Below are positions 6,475-6,581 of a stretch of DNA of 6,581 nucleotides, piece by piece (the stretch's first letter is position 1; each line of letters starts with the position of its first letter). The translations under genes were made by a program, and so were the position numbers. This stretch comes from JBBTUF01 sp038063855 (GTDB taxonomy: Bacteria > Patescibacteriota > Minisyncoccia > Ryanbacterales > GWA2-47-10b): positions 1-6,581 of the forward strand of contig JBBTUF010000016.1 in NCBI GenBank assembly GCA_038063855.1. The letters run 5' to 3'. A model generated the notes under the pieces. That model saw only the letters and a list, made by a program, of their open reading frames with translations, had not been told where the DNA came from and did not search any database.

Positions 6475-6480
6475 TGGGGC

Positions 6481-6581
6481 ATGATAGCACATTTGTCGGG
6501 TACGGTTCACTTTCGTGGTACGAAGTTTCTTATTGTTGATGTGGGCGGGGTTGGATATAAAGTAACTACATCACTTGAGAC
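6481..6581 (+). CDS. ruvA: Holliday junction branch migration protein RuvA, 3'-partial
   Basis: Only the first 33 codons and two bases of the next are present; the gene runs off the right edge. The translation begins MIAHLSGTVHFRGTKFLIVD and continues VGGVGYKVTTSLE. This fits the RuvA N-terminal OB-fold signature (MI..L.G.V......... DV.GVGY.V). RuvA forms a tetramer that holds the four-way junction and guides the RuvB motor during recombinational repair. The conserved MI..L.G opening fixes ATG 6481 as the start. That makes the closely placed upstream -10 meaningful. Divergent uvrB next door makes this a DNA-repair cluster; whether ruvB or ruvC follows cannot be seen. Confidence 0.93.
   Translation, partial: MIAHLSGTVHFRGTKFLIVDVGGVGYKVTTSLE

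Noticed and set aside
6440..6480. LexA/SOS operator between the repair genes uvrB and ruvA
   Set aside because: I looked for CTGT-N8-ACAG and the Gram-positive CGAAC-N4-GTTCG type. Only isolated half-sites (CTGT on minus) are present, so no SOS box is supported.
1..6581. CRISPR arrays, insertion sequences, tRNA or rRNA genes, and recoded TGA codons
   Set aside because: No regularly spaced repeats, transposase-like frames or tRNA-like cloverleaf sequences were seen, and every long frame ends at TAA or TAG under the standard code.

Overview
The window looks like part of a genome from the candidate phyla radiation (Patescibacteria, most like Parcubacteria). This is an inference from protein style. 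The large secreted protein has the N-terminus typical of those genomes (GFTLIELLVVIAIIG followed by an ARDAKRIGE-type helix) and their common CADGIDNDADG linker. The genes are AT-leaning and tightly packed, and none of the four visible start codons has a clear Shine-Dalgarno sequence. All reading frames work with the standard code, with TAG and TAA stops and no need to read TGA as an amino acid.

Layout. (1) Bases 1-2166, plus strand: the 3' part of a polytopic membrane protein with a large extracytoplasmic C-terminal region. The frame is open to the left edge, so the true start lies outside the window. (2) 2174-2437, minus strand: rpsT, ribosomal protein S20, convergent with gene 1 and only 7 bases from it. 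(3) 2438-2531: a short divergent promoter region. (4) 2532-4466, plus strand: a 644-residue pilin-like protein of mosaic build. It has a prepilin N-terminus, a Cys/Asp-rich linker, an endostatin/DUF1554-like (C-type-lectin-like) domain, a beta-sandwich-like domain and a Cys-rich tail. (5) 4479-4499: an AT-rich palindrome between convergent genes, possibly a shared weak terminator. (6) 4493-6439, minus strand: uvrB, complete. (7) 6440-6480: a 41-base divergent promoter region. (8) 6481 to the right edge, plus strand: the first 33 codons of ruvA.

uvrB (nucleotide excision repair) and ruvA (Holliday-junction branch migration) form a divergent DNA-repair pair. Their two extended -10 elements lie so close to the start codons that both mRNAs look leaderless. 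rpsT is a stand-alone housekeeping gene. The most interesting object is the pilin-like protein, whose domain order suggests a surface or pilus-tip adhesin. The membrane protein next to rpsT ends in a pseudopilin-like (GspG C-terminal) signature, so two pilin-related halves occur in separate genes flanking rpsT. Whether they are functionally linked cannot be decided from the sequence.
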